From positions 1 to 24,209 of the forward strand of contig FR880163.1 in NCBI GenBank assembly GCA_000435195.1: a stretch of 24,209 nucleotides of DNA. The letters run 5' to 3'. A program made the translations under genes and the position numbers. How positions within the stretch are numbered: the stretch's first letter is position 1; each line of letters begins with the position of its first letter. The notes under the pieces were generated by a model that was not told the DNA's origin, searched no databases, and saw only the letters and a list, made by a program, of their open reading frames with translations. This stretch comes from Clostridium sp. CAG:169. GTDB taxonomy: Bacteria; Bacillota; Clostridia; Oscillospirales; Ruminococcaceae. Below are positions 6,464 to 13,402 of the stretch, one piece after another.

Positions 6464-7621
6464 ATGATCGATCGCAGAATGATTCCTGCTTTGGGAAAGG
6501 AAATCTCCCGTCTGGGTTACGGAGGAATGCGTTTTCCGAAAAACGGCGATGAGGTGGACGTGGATGCAGCGGTGCAGCTGCTGAGAAAAGCGTACGAAAT
6601 GGGCATCAACTATTTCGACACCGCGATGGTCTACCACAAGGGAGAATCGGAAAAAATCTTTGGCAAGGCGTTTGAGCCGTATCCGAGGGACAGCTATCTG
6701 ATCGCAGATAAAATGAGCATCTGGCTGTGCAGCGACGAAGAGGACATGAAAGCCCGCTTCTACAACCAGCTCAAAACCTTGAAGACTGACTACATCGATT
6801 TCTATCTGGTACACAGCCTCAACCGCAACCACTATAAAAAGGTAAAGGACCTGCACTGCGTGGAATTTTTGCAGCAGATGAAGCAGGAGGGCAAAATCAA
6901 ACACCTGGGCTTTTCCTTCCATGACACCTATCAGGTGTTCACCCAGATTTTGAATGATTATACCTGGGATTTTGTACAGATTCAGCTCAACTACCTCGAC
7001 TGGCACAACCAGGGTGCAGAGCAGCTGTATCGTGAGCTGGAAAGACGCAACCTGCCGGTCATGGTCATGGAGCCGGTGCGCGGCGGCTATCTGGCGACCA
7101 TCGACAGCGAGCGTGCCAAACCATTTTTGGAGCTGGAGCCACAGCGCTCGATTGCCAGCTGGGCAATCCGTTGGGTGGAATCGCTGCCACAGGTCGCTGT
7201 TGTGCTCAGCGGTATGAGCGATTTGCAGCAGCTGGAGGACAACGTTGCCACAATGACCCACTTTGAGCCGATGAACGAGCAGGAGCTGGCAGCTATCGAC
7301 CGGGTGGTCGAGGAGATTCGCAAGGTCAACGAAATCCCCTGCACCGGCTGTCGGTACTGCATGGACTGCCCGATGGGTGTGGACATCCCGGAGATTTTCT
7401 CCATCTACTCCCAGTACAAGATTTTTGGCAAGGAGAAAGCGTTTGTTCAGGACTATGAAGAGGTGGTCGAGCATGGAAACGGTGCGGAGCATTGTGTCCG
7501 CTGCATGGCATGCACCACAAAATGTCCGCAGATGATTGCGATTCCAGATAAGCTGGAGATGATTGCCAAGCTGTATGCCCAGAAAAAGGCGGAGCTGGAA
7601 GCCGCCGAAGCAGCAAAGTAA
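6464..7621 (+). CDS. Aldo/keto reductase with C-terminal 4Fe-4S domain
   Basis: This 385-residue oxidoreductase combines an NAD(P)H-type TIM barrel (about 1-285) with a ferredoxin-like tail. The AKR catalytic tetrad is visible as Asp52, Tyr57, Lys83 and His117, and the start motif GKEISRLGYGGMRFP is typical. The tail carries Cys293/296/299/302 and Cys344/347/350/354, the pattern for two 4Fe-4S clusters, as in many clostridial Fe-S aldo/keto reductases. These probably act in anaerobic redox metabolism, but the substrate is not known. The ATG follows an AAGGAGAGG site. The gene is monocistronic: it has its own leader (see 6415-6435) and a strong terminator immediately downstream. Confidence 0.9.
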   Translation: MIDRRMIPALGKEISRLGYGGMRFPKNGDEVDVDAAVQLLRKAYEMGINYFDTAMVYHKGESEKIFGKAFEPYPRDSYLIADKMSIWLCSDEEDMKARFYNQLKTLKTDYIDFYLVHSLNRNHYKKVKDLHCVEFLQQMKQEGKIKHLGFSFHDTYQVFTQILNDYTWDFVQIQLNYLDWHNQGAEQLYRELERRNLPVMVMEPVRGGYLATIDSERAKPFLELEPQRSIASWAIRWVESLPQVAVVLSGMSDLQQLEDNVATMTHFEPMNEQELAAIDRVVEEIRKVNEIPCTGCRYCMDCPMGVDIPEIFSIYSQYKIFGKEKAFVQDYEEVVEHGNGAEHCVRCMACTTKCPQMIAIPDKLEMIAKLYAQKKAELEAAEAAK

Positions 7622-7630
7622 GAAAACTTT

Positions 7631-7680
7631 TGCAATAAATAGAAGGACCTCGCAAAAGCGAGGTCCTTCTATTTATTGCA
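7631..7680. terminator. Bidirectional terminator, perfect 23-base inverted repeat
   Basis: Positions 7631-7653 and 7658-7680 are exact reverse complements around an AAAA loop. The GC-rich core is GGACCTCGC/GCGAGGTCC, flanked by AT-rich arms that supply a U-tract on either strand. It serves the aldo/keto reductase (+) and the acetyltransferase (-). The right arm contains the stop codon and last codon of the acetyltransferase. Confidence 0.9.
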
Positions 7681-8122
7681 GCTTTAGACGGTAGATGCGA
7701 TGCGGCTGGATGGTTTCGTTCCAATAGCAATAGCTTTGGGGAGGCGTGCAGATTTCGAGCAATTCTACGCCAAGGCGTTCGAGAGTTTTGTAGGAGGCGA
7801 TATTGTCTTCATCGCAGGTGATGTCCAGATACTCCATTCCATGCGCTTTTGCCAATGGGAAAAGCATTTGACAGGCGGCGGCAGCATAGTGATGCCCACG
7901 ATGTGCCAGGTCGATTTCATAGCCGATGTTGCCGTTGTAGTAAGAATGAAAGTTGTGACCGACCCGCAGACTGATTTTTCCAATGGGCTGGTCAGAGCCG
8001 CTTAAAAGGATGTTGTAGTAATAAAAAGGAATTGCCTGCTGGTCACCGGGATTTTTCTCTATGATTTTTAACGTTAGAGGATGACCGGCAATCGTGTCAA
8101 AATGATTGAAAAAAAGAAACAT
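7673..8122 (-). CDS. GNAT-family N-acetyltransferase
   Basis: This 149-residue protein has a GNAT fold pattern: a beta strand GKISLRVG, YEIDLAHRGHHYAAAACQMLFPLAK (acetyl-CoA pyrophosphate loop, residues about 72-80, Arg-Gly-His-His-Tyr-Ala), LDITCDEDNIASYKTLERLGVELL (motif B with the usual Asn/Ser-Tyr-Lys), and a C-terminal IYRLKL strand. GNAT enzymes move an acetyl group from acetyl-CoA to an amine; the acceptor cannot be predicted. The ATG at 8122 follows GGAGGGTAAGG. The 3' end is embedded in the shared terminator stem, and the upstream neighbour Hsp20 ends in its own terminator, so this is a single-gene unit. Confidence 0.85.
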   Translation of the reverse strand: MFLFFNHFDTIAGHPLTLKIIEKNPGDQQAIPFYYYNILLSGSDQPIGKISLRVGHNFHSYYNGNIGYEIDLAHRGHHYAAAACQMLFPLAKAHGMEYLDITCDEDNIASYKTLERLGVELLEICTPPQSYCYWNETIQPHRIYRLKLQ

Positions 8123-8180
8123 GGACCCTTACCCTCCGCATATTATAATCATTAGAATATTTATGAATTGAATATAGCAG

Positions 8181-8223
8181 AAAAAAGCCCAGGGGTCAAG
8201 GCATTGTCTTGACCCTTGGGCTT
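8181..8223 (-). terminator. Intrinsic terminator of hsp20
   Basis: AAGCCCAGGGGTCAAG (8185-8200) pairs with 8208-8223 with a single G-U wobble around a 7-base loop. The plus-strand A-run at 8181-8186 becomes the U-tract on the minus strand. It lies 29 bases past the hsp20 stop. Confidence 0.85.
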
Positions 8224-8252
8224 GATGCACATCATTGATAAGAGGGAAAAGT

Positions 8253-8699
8253 TTACTCGATTGCGATGTATTTGTGTCCTTCTACCTGTTTAGCTTCCTT
8301 CTTTGGAACGGTCAGCTGCAGGATGCCGTTTTCAAATTTCGCCTGAATGTCCTGCTCGGTCAGCTGGTCGCCGACATAGAAGGTACGGCTCATGCTGCCG
8401 GCATAGCGCTCGCGGCGGATATATTTGCCATCCTTATTCTCCTGGTCTTTGTCCAAACCTTTTGCGGCGCTGATGCTCAGGTAGCCGTTTTCCAGCTGGA
8501 CGGTGATTTCATCCTTGGAAAAGCCCGGCAGGTCGATGTCCAGCTCGTAGCTCTTTTCACCTTCGCGGACATCGGTCTTCATCATGTTCTGAGCGTGTTT
8601 GCCGTACAGCGGGCGGCCCATCCGTTCGAATTCCTTATCGAAATCGAAGTTCATCATATCATCAAACAAATTTTCACCAAAGATGCTAGGCAGTAACAT
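8253..8699 (-). CDS. Hsp20/alpha-crystallin small heat-shock protein
   Basis: Small heat-shock proteins bind unfolding proteins without ATP and hold them for refolding by DnaK or ClpB. The 148-residue product has a short N-terminal arm (MLLPSIFGENLFDDM), an alpha-crystallin domain (about 38-140) with YELDIDLPGFSKDEI, NGYLSISA, GSMSRTFYVG and the NGILQLTVPK signature, and a C-terminal Ile-Ala-Ile anchor motif (KYIAIE). The ATG at 8699 follows CGGAGGA. Regulation is unusually clear: a consensus sigma-A promoter overlapped by a CIRCE operator lies about 140-180 bases upstream, so HrcA repression and heat induction are expected. A leader of about 130 bases separates promoter and gene. It is monocistronic. 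Confidence 0.95.
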   Translation of the reverse strand: MLLPSIFGENLFDDMMNFDFDKEFERMGRPLYGKHAQNMMKTDVREGEKSYELDIDLPGFSKDEITVQLENGYLSISAAKGLDKDQENKDGKYIRRERYAGSMSRTFYVGDQLTEQDIQAKFENGILQLTVPKKEAKQVEGHKYIAIE

Positions 8700-8835
8700 A
8701 AATCATTCCTCCGTTTTCAATCCATTTTGTTTTGTTCGTTGGAACATCAGGAAGAGGCTTTCAACGGTTTGCTGCGGGAGGCTCCTTCTGGAATCTCCTG
8801 CGTGCCTGGAGGTCTTTTTCTTTTGTTCTGAACCT

Positions 8836-8864
8836 AGTATAGCTCGCAATATTAGCACTGTCAA
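8836..8864 (-). promoter_or_regulatory. Sigma-A promoter of hsp20
   Basis: On the minus strand, TTGACA (8859-8864) is separated by exactly 17 bases from TATACT (8836-8841). The -35 is a full consensus and the -10 matches 5 of 6. It points at hsp20, giving a leader of about 130 bases. Confidence 0.85.
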
Positions 8865-8878
8865 TAGGTAAGTGCTAA
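8852..8878. promoter_or_regulatory. CIRCE operator (HrcA binding site)
   Basis: The sequence TTAGCACTG-N9-AAGTGCTAA matches the CIRCE consensus TTAGCACTC-N9-GAGTGCTAA at 16 of 18 arm positions. Symmetry extends outward to a perfect 12-base repeat (8848-8859 and 8871-8882). It covers the -35 box of the hsp20 promoter, the position expected for HrcA repression. Confidence 0.88.
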
Positions 8879-8944
8879 TATTTACTTTTAGTTAATAAAC
8901 ATCATATTTTATACGATAAGTTAATAAAATCTGCGATTTTCCCA

Positions 8945-8989
8945 GAAAAATACCCTCTGCTTTCGATTGTAAGCGGTGAAAGCAGAGGG
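8945..8989 (-). terminator. Intrinsic terminator after the ECF S component
   Basis: CCCTCTGCTTTC (8953-8964) and GAAAGCAGAGGG (8978-8989) form a 12-base perfect stem. On the minus strand it is followed by TATTTTT. It lies 25 bases beyond the stop of the ECF S gene. Confidence 0.85.
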
Positions 8990-9014
8990 CTTGCTTGCAA
9001 AATACAGGGTGCGT

Positions 9015-9539
9015 TTATTTAAGAATCTTTGCCTTTTGCAGGGCAGTGATGATGAGAGGAATCAAAATGAGCTGCAAAACGATAGCAGGAACGGCATTGA
9101 TGAGTGCGCCTGCAATGAATGCCTGGAAGGTGAAGCTGCCGCCGGAAAGTCCCATCAGGATGACCTGAGCGATTCCCCAGACGATGCGTCCGACTACCAT
9201 GGCAGGGACCAGGCTGAGGTAGATGCCTTTGATGTTGTGCTGGACGCGGGAGTAGACCAAGCCGCTGACCAGACCGTAGGTTGCCATCTCAAACGCCATA
9301 GCAAGACCCACCGGGTACAGCGGAGGCATCTGGAACAGCAGGAAACGCACCGGCGGCAGAATCAATCCCACCAAAGCGCCGTAGGGAGCGCCGCAGATGA
9401 AGCCGCACAACAGGACGGGAAAGTGCATCGGGCTGATCATATTGCCGATTTCAGGGATTTGACCGGTCAGAAAGGGGAGCACCAGTCCGATTGCAAGGAA
9501 AAGACCCGACAGGACCAGCTTTTTGGTGTTGTGTTTCAT
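9015..9539 (-). CDS. ECF transporter substrate-binding (S) component
   Basis: The 174-residue integral membrane protein has about six hydrophobic segments and S-component character: a basic KKLVLSGLFLAIGLVLPFLTGQIPEIG start containing the Ala/Gly-rich helix that docks on EcfT, an HFPVLLCGFICG segment, and LMGLSGGSFTFQAFIAGALINAVPAIVLQLILIP. S components bind a vitamin or metal and share an energy module (EcfA, EcfA', EcfT), which is not in this window, so it belongs to a group II system. The substrate cannot be read from the sequence. The ATG at 9539 follows GAGGAGG. It lies 53 bases after the O-acetyltransferase gene with no terminator seen between, so it may be co-transcribed from the promoter at 10213-10241. 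Confidence 0.82.
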   Translation of the reverse strand: MKHNTKKLVLSGLFLAIGLVLPFLTGQIPEIGNMISPMHFPVLLCGFICGAPYGALVGLILPPVRFLLFQMPPLYPVGLAMAFEMATYGLVSGLVYSRVQHNIKGIYLSLVPAMVVGRIVWGIAQVILMGLSGGSFTFQAFIAGALINAVPAIVLQLILIPLIITALQKAKILK

Positions 9540-9592
9540 AACATATCCTCCTCAAAATGAAAAATGGGTGCCGTATGACAACAGGGGAACTG

Positions 9593-10174
9593 TCATCGCA
9601 TCAAGTCCATCCGGTCCGCTTCCGAGATGGAGCGCAGCACACGACAGGGATTGCCCGCGGCAACGGTGTTTGCAGGGATGTCGCGGGTGACCACGCTGCC
9701 TGCACCGATAACACAGCCGTCCCCGATGGTCACACCCGGCAGGACGGTACAGCTGCCGCCAAACCAGACATCGTTTCCTACCGTGATGGGACGGGCAAAC
9801 TCAACGCCCTCGCGGCGCTGCTGCGGGTCAATGGGATGACAGGCAGTATAAAAGCCGCAGTTGGGACCGACCATCACGTGGTCGCCAAAGGTGACCTTGG
9901 CACAGTCGAGGATGACGCAGTTGTGGTTGGCGTAAAAATTTTTGCCCAGATGGATGTTGTAGCCGTAATCGCACCAGAAGCTCGGCTCAATCAGAAAGCG
10001 TCCATTGGTGCTGCCCAACAGTTGGCGCAGCAGATTGATTCGTTCCTCCCGCTGCTGATGTTCGGTTGTGTTGAAGGCATAGCACAGCTGCTTGCAGCGG
10101 GCACGCAGCGCGCGCAGCTCCTCATCGCCCGGAAAGTAGGGCAAACCGGCATCGGAACGTTGTTTTTCTGTCAT
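9593..10174 (-). CDS. Sugar O-acetyltransferase (maltose/galactoside, NodL-LacA type)
   Basis: This enzyme transfers acetyl from acetyl-CoA to a sugar hydroxyl. The 193-residue product has an N-terminal helical Mac domain (about 1-55, including LPYFPGDEELRALRARC and a Tyr-Ala-Phe-Asn-Thr stretch), then left-handed beta-helix hexapeptide repeats (about 60-180). Catalytic His113 lies in YTACHPIDPQQRR, and the acetyl-CoA site is GNDVWFGGSCTVLPGVTIGDG...AGNPCRVLR. The ATG at 10174 is preferred to an in-frame GTG at 10183 because the GAGGTG ribosome site overlaps that GTG. A good extended -10 promoter lies about 40 bases upstream. The exact acceptor sugar is unknown. Confidence 0.9.
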   Translation of the reverse strand: MTEKQRSDAGLPYFPGDEELRALRARCKQLCYAFNTTEHQQREERINLLRQLLGSTNGRFLIEPSFWCDYGYNIHLGKNFYANHNCVILDCAKVTFGDHVMVGPNCGFYTACHPIDPQQRREGVEFARPITVGNDVWFGGSCTVLPGVTIGDGCVIGAGSVVTRDIPANTVAAGNPCRVLRSISEADRMDLMR

Positions 10175-10212
10175 CGTTTTCACCTCACATACAGTTTGGG
10201 GATACCCAGTGC

Positions 10213-10241
10213 ATTATACCACATCCGACCCGTTTTTTCCA
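10213..10241 (-). promoter_or_regulatory. Extended -10 promoter for the O-acetyltransferase
   Basis: On the minus strand, TATAAT (10213-10218) is preceded by TGG, giving an extended -10, with TGGAAA (10236-10241, 4 of 6 matches) 17 bases upstream. The start point would be about 30 bases before the ATG at 10174. Confidence 0.7.
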
Positions 10242-10268
10242 GATTTGACAGCTTGTGCAACACAAAAA

Positions 10269-10862
10269 TCAGGCAAGCGGCTGCGCAGAAAAGGTGAGGG
10301 TGACCAGCTGTGCGGCATCGCTTTCGATTTCCTGCGGATTTTCCAGCGCATAGTCGGGCAGATAGTGGGTGTAAGCATCCTTTTGCTGCCGGTTGAGGTA
10401 GAGCACGCACAGCGCGACCGGCTGCTCCAAGGTGATGTCGGTGCGCCCGGAGATGGCGCTTTGTCCGTAGCCGGTGGCAGCAGGCAGCGACTCCATCTGT
10501 GGCTGGATGCGCTGGATGGAGCCAAGGTTCTCCACCGCCAGTGAGCTGATTTGGTGGGTGTCCGGGTCGGTCCGGCAGAGGATGCGACCGGTGCAGGAGG
10601 GCTGGTCGATATTTCCCGAAAAGGAGCCGGCGGGCTTCCAGCTGCCGTTTTCCAGGGTGAACAGCTCGAGCGAAAGGCTTTTTGCTCCCTGGACCGAAAA
10701 ATCGAACAGCTGCGGCTGCTCAATCTCCAGCAGTTGGAGCAGCGCCTGCTCGTTTTGACTGAGTTGGGCGCTTTGAACAAAGCTGGCTGGTTGCTGCTTA
10801 CATCCGGTATACAGCAGGCAGCACAAGAGGGCGGTCAGGCATAAACAAAAGATGTGCTTCAT
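10269..10862 (-). CDS. Small exported protein, probable lipoprotein, function unknown
   Basis: I do not recognise this 197-residue protein. It begins with a short basic start and a Cys/Leu-rich hydrophobic stretch (MKHIFCLCLTALLCCLLYTGC), which looks like a signal peptide ending at Cys21. The residue at -3 is Tyr rather than Leu, so the lipobox is imperfect. The mature part is polar and contains a Gln-rich helix (SQNEQALLQLLEIEQPQL), beta-rich segments and ENLGSIQRIQPQMESLPAATGY. The ATG at 10862 has an AGAGAGGA site. It is first in a minus-strand series, but the next gene has its own promoter. It is transcribed divergently from the YitT gene. Nothing points to an enzymatic role. Confidence 0.65.
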   Translation of the reverse strand: MKHIFCLCLTALLCCLLYTGCKQQPASFVQSAQLSQNEQALLQLLEIEQPQLFDFSVQGAKSLSLELFTLENGSWKPAGSFSGNIDQPSCTGRILCRTDPDTHQISSLAVENLGSIQRIQPQMESLPAATGYGQSAISGRTDITLEQPVALCVLYLNRQQKDAYTHYLPDYALENPQEIESDAAQLVTLTFSAQPLA

Positions 10863-10905
10863 AAAACTGTCCTCTCTATATGGTTTATAAGGGTGTGTTT
10901 TTCAC

Positions 10906-10935
10906 AGTGTATCATAAAACAGAAGGGGTGGACAA
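10906..10935 (-). promoter_or_regulatory. Candidate promoter of the exported protein gene
   Basis: On the minus strand, TTGTCC (10930-10935), an 18-base spacer and TACACT (10906-10911) preceded by TGA form a plausible extended -10 promoter. It starts transcription about 40 bases before the ATG at 10862. The matches are only moderate. Confidence 0.4.
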
Positions 10936-10984
10936 GGGGCGAAAAACGAATATTTTTTAGTAAAATAGAATAAAAATCCAACGC

Positions 10985-11013
10985 TTGACTTTGTAAAAAT
11001 TGTATGTTATTCT
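10985..11013 (+). promoter_or_regulatory. Sigma-A promoter of the yitT-family gene
   Basis: TTGACT (10985-10990), a 17-base spacer and TATTCT (11008-11013) fit a sigma-A promoter. The predicted start near 11020 lies immediately before the hairpin at 11021-11069. Confidence 0.65.
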
Positions 11014-11020
11014 AAAATAG

Positions 11021-11069
11021 AAAAGAGCATTTGCGGATCATATCGAGCGGTCTGCGGATGCTCTTTTTT
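11021..11069 (+). terminator. Leader hairpin with U-tract (putative attenuator) upstream of yitT
   Basis: GAGCATTTGCGGATC (11025-11039) pairs with 11049-11063 over 15 positions, allowing four G-U wobbles, around a 9-base loop. Six T residues (11064-11069) follow. It has the form of an intrinsic terminator, yet it sits between the promoter and the start codon at 11118, at the very 5' end of the transcript. It may be an attenuator or the end of a roughly 50-base RNA. Confidence 0.6.
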
Positions 11070-11117
11070 GCAGAGCGGGAAAACGGGAATGATTTTATGC
11101 AGGAGGGAAAAAGAAAA

Positions 11118-11996
11118 ATGAAACAAACAATGGACAAGGAACGCTGGAAGGGGTGGCTCATCTCCTTCTTTATGGAAACGTTGGGCGGATTTTTGGTGGC
11201 GGTGTCGCTGGACAGTTTTGCGGTCAATGCAGGATTTCCACTGACCGGATTTTCGGGCATCGCGCTGATTTTTAACCGACTGTGGGGAATGCCCATCGGT
11301 GTGACTATCATTTTACTGAATATTCCGCTTGCCTTTTTGTGCTATAAGCTGTTGGGCAAGGGATTTTTCCTGCGCTCAATCCGCTGTATGATAATTTCCT
11401 CCATCTTTATTGATTATATAGGACCGATGCTGCCGGCATACGACGGCGACCGGCTGCTGGCGGCGCTGTGTACCGGCGTGACGATGGGTTTGGGATACGG
11501 TCTGATTTATATGCAGAACTCCTCCACCGGCGGTGCGGATTTTGTGGTCATGGCGCTCAAGGCGGTGCGCCCGCACCTGTCGCTGGGCAGGCTGGCATTT
11601 ATCACCGACGTGGTCATCGTGCTGGCAGGTGGATTTTTGTTCCGAGATGTGGACGGCATCATCTATGGTATGATTGTCAGCTTCATCTTCTCGGTGGTCA
11701 TCGACAAGGTGATGTACGGTGCAAACGCGGGCAAGCTGACACTGATTGTTACCGAGCATGGCAAGTTGGTCTGCGATACGATTGATGCGACCTGTAAGCG
11801 AGGCACGACCATCCTCAAGGCTGCCGGCGGCTACAAGCAGGAGGATAAACAGGTGGTTATGTGCGCGTGCAGCGACAAACAGATGTACCAGGTGCAGCAG
11901 GCGGTGAAGGCGGTGGACCCTGCCTCCTTTATGGTGGTGCTGGAATCAAATGAGGTCCACGGAGAAGGTTTTCGTTATATCCAGATGGGGGACTGA
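11118..11996 (+). CDS. YitT-family membrane protein (DUF161/DUF2179)
   Basis: This 292-residue protein has five or six transmembrane helices in the first 200 residues, with the family motifs SFAVNAGFPLTGFSGIALIFN, TGVTMGLGYGLIYMQNSSTGGADFV and MYGANAGKLTLIVT. A soluble C-terminal DUF2179 domain follows (about 205-292: TCKRGTTILKAAGGYKQEDKQVVMCACS). The family is widespread in Firmicutes and its transport or signalling role is not settled. The ATG at 11118 is chosen over two upstream in-frame ATGs because AGGAGGG precedes it and the product then starts at the usual family N-terminus. It is a single-gene unit with a promoter, a leader hairpin and a terminator that overlaps its stop codon. Confidence 0.88.
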   Translation: MKQTMDKERWKGWLISFFMETLGGFLVAVSLDSFAVNAGFPLTGFSGIALIFNRLWGMPIGVTIILLNIPLAFLCYKLLGKGFFLRSIRCMIISSIFIDYIGPMLPAYDGDRLLAALCTGVTMGLGYGLIYMQNSSTGGADFVVMALKAVRPHLSLGRLAFITDVVIVLAGGFLFRDVDGIIYGMIVSFIFSVVIDKVMYGANAGKLTLIVTEHGKLVCDTIDATCKRGTTILKAAGGYKQEDKQVVMCACSDKQMYQVQQAVKAVDPASFMVVLESNEVHGEGFRYIQMGD

Positions 11997-12015
11997 CCTC
12001 CATCTGGATTTTTTT
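11979..12015 (+). terminator. Intrinsic terminator overlapping the yitT stop
   Basis: ATCCAGATGG (11979-11988) and CCATCTGGAT (12000-12009) form a 10-base stem followed by seven T residues. The left arm encodes the last codons of the YitT-family protein. Confidence 0.88.
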
Positions 12016-12550
12016 GCATCTTTTTGTTCACGGAATAGAGAAAAAATTGTGTGGCAGAGATATGAATTTTCTAAGCACATGAAAGAATGATAGAAAGAAA
12101 ATGCGCATAATTTTTTGGAAAATAGTCCTAGAAAAGCCTTTTAAATAGCGCAAATTTGTGGTATATTTATTTAAAGAGGGAAAGGTTGCGTATAGCAACC
12201 TTTTGGCTTTATCAAAACACACGAAAAAGATTGAACTTTATTGTCAGTTTGCCCTATTTTTGAAAGGAACTTTCGCAGGTTCAGCCGTACTTTAGTCATC
12301 GTTATTAAAATGAGAAGTTTTTTTTGTCGCTTCTGTACATTGCACGAAAAAAATCAAAATCAACTTTTTTGAAAGAAAACTTGCAAAGATGGGACAATGG
12401 TGATAAATTAGAGCGGGGCATCTTCTGTCTGCCCTGAAAAAACAGTCGGATATCAGCGCTGGCAAGCGCTTATCAATAAAAAACAGCCGGTGGTGACACG
12501 GGCTGCATTTTTCGGTAAATACTGAAAGACCAAACGGGAGGGAAAACACG
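12016..12550 (+). promoter_or_regulatory. Long non-coding leader region of the glutamate fermentation operon
   Basis: These 535 bases hold no credible gene and are AT-rich compared with their flanks. Visible elements are: an extended -10 TGG-TATATT (12159-12167); a perfect 9-base hairpin AAAGGTTGC/GCAACCTTT (12181-12203); a second promoter candidate TTGCAA-N17-TAAATT (12381-12409); a GGGCA/TGCCC hairpin near 12416-12433; an AGCGCT-GGCA-AGCGCT hairpin (12455-12470); and a terminator-like hairpin (12484-12512). The 13-base element AAAAAACAG(T/C)CGG occurs twice, at 12437 and 12478. No cobalamin, T-box or other known riboswitch consensus was recognised. Confidence 0.55.
12484..12512 (+). terminator. 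Terminator-like hairpin just upstream of the operon (putative attenuator)
   Basis: CAGCC, a G-G mismatch, then GTG pair with CAC and GGCTG around a GTGA loop of GNRA type. CA and five T residues follow. It lies 38 bases before the first start codon and after both candidate promoters, so it could limit read-through into the operon. The stem is short and imperfect. Confidence 0.4.
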
Positions 12551-13390
12551 ATGAGAGAGATTAGTGCCAAAGACATTACCGCACAGGTAAAACGTCTTTG
12601 CATGGAAGCAAACTCCTATCTTCCTGAGGATATCAAGGAGAAGATCAACGCATGTGAACAGGCTGAGCCATGGGATCTGGCAAAGAACATCCTGGGCATC
12701 ATTCATGAAAACTACCTGATTGCAGAAAAGGCTTATGTTCCGGTTTGCCAGGATACCGGCGTGGCGTGTGTATTCATGGAGATCGGTCAGGACGTTCACA
12801 TCGACGGCAACCTGGAGGAAGCAGTCAACGAAGGTGTACGTCAGGGATATACAGAAGGCTGCCTGCGTAAATCGGTCGTCCGTGACCCACTGGACAGGGT
12901 CAATACCACCGACAACACCCCGGCTATGATCTACTATGATATCGTTCCTGGAGACGGCTTTAAGCTGACCGTTGCTCCAAAAGGATTTGGCAGTGAGAAC
13001 ATGAGCCAGATCAAAATGCTCAAACCTTCTGACGGGTTGGAAGGCGTCAAGGCATTTATCATGAAGGTCGTTGAGGATGCAGGACCGAACCCATGTCCGC
13101 CAATCGTAGTCGGCGTAGGTATCGGCGGCACCTTTGATAAGGCAGCTTTGCTGGCAAAGAAAGCGCTGATGAGAAACACCAACGTCCGCAATGCAGATCC
13201 GTTCTATGCACAGCTGGAAGAAGAGATGCTGGAGAAGATCAATGCTCTGGGCATCGGTCCACAGGGCGTAGGCGGCAAGACCACCGCTCTGGCAGTCAAC
13301 ATCGAAAAGATGCCGACCCACATTGCAGGTCTGCCAATCGCAGTCAACATCAACTGCCATGTTACCCGTCATAAAACTGTTGAGTTATAA
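12551..13390 (+). CDS. Class I fumarase-type hydro-lyase, alpha subunit (predicted mesaconase)
   Basis: The 279-residue product is the N-terminal, 4Fe-4S-binding half of class I fumarases, in the two-subunit form. Cluster cysteines are Cys66 (VPVCQDTG), Cys182 (GPNPCPP) and Cys269 (INCHVTRH). Other family features are RDPLDRVNTTDNTPA and VGVGIGGTFDKAA. Fumarases hydrate fumarate to malate; related enzymes hydrate mesaconate to (S)-citramalate. Its place as first gene of an operon containing glutamate mutase, methylaspartate ammonia-lyase and a citramalate-type lyase makes mesaconase the better prediction, although sequence alone cannot separate the two activities. The ATG follows GGGAGGG. The beta subunit follows after 12 bases. 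Confidence 0.9.
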   Translation: MREISAKDITAQVKRLCMEANSYLPEDIKEKINACEQAEPWDLAKNILGIIHENYLIAEKAYVPVCQDTGVACVFMEIGQDVHIDGNLEEAVNEGVRQGYTEGCLRKSVVRDPLDRVNTTDNTPAMIYYDIVPGDGFKLTVAPKGFGSENMSQIKMLKPSDGLEGVKAFIMKVVEDAGPNPCPPIVVGVGIGGTFDKAALLAKKALMRNTNVRNADPFYAQLEEEMLEKINALGIGPQGVGGKTTALAVNIEKMPTHIAGLPIAVNINCHVTRHKTVEL

Positions 13391-13402
13391 GAGGAGAAGG
13401 TT

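Noticed and set aside
6329..7492. Long open frame (387 codons) on the minus strand opposite the aldo/keto reductase
   Set aside because: The plus strand encodes a complete family protein with catalytic and Fe-S residues. The antisense frame has no recognisable domain and arises from codon bias.
12016..12550. Cobalamin riboswitch upstream of the B12-dependent operon
   Set aside because: Expected from the biology, but the conserved B12-box and core segments could not be found on either strand of the leader. A covariance scan would settle it.
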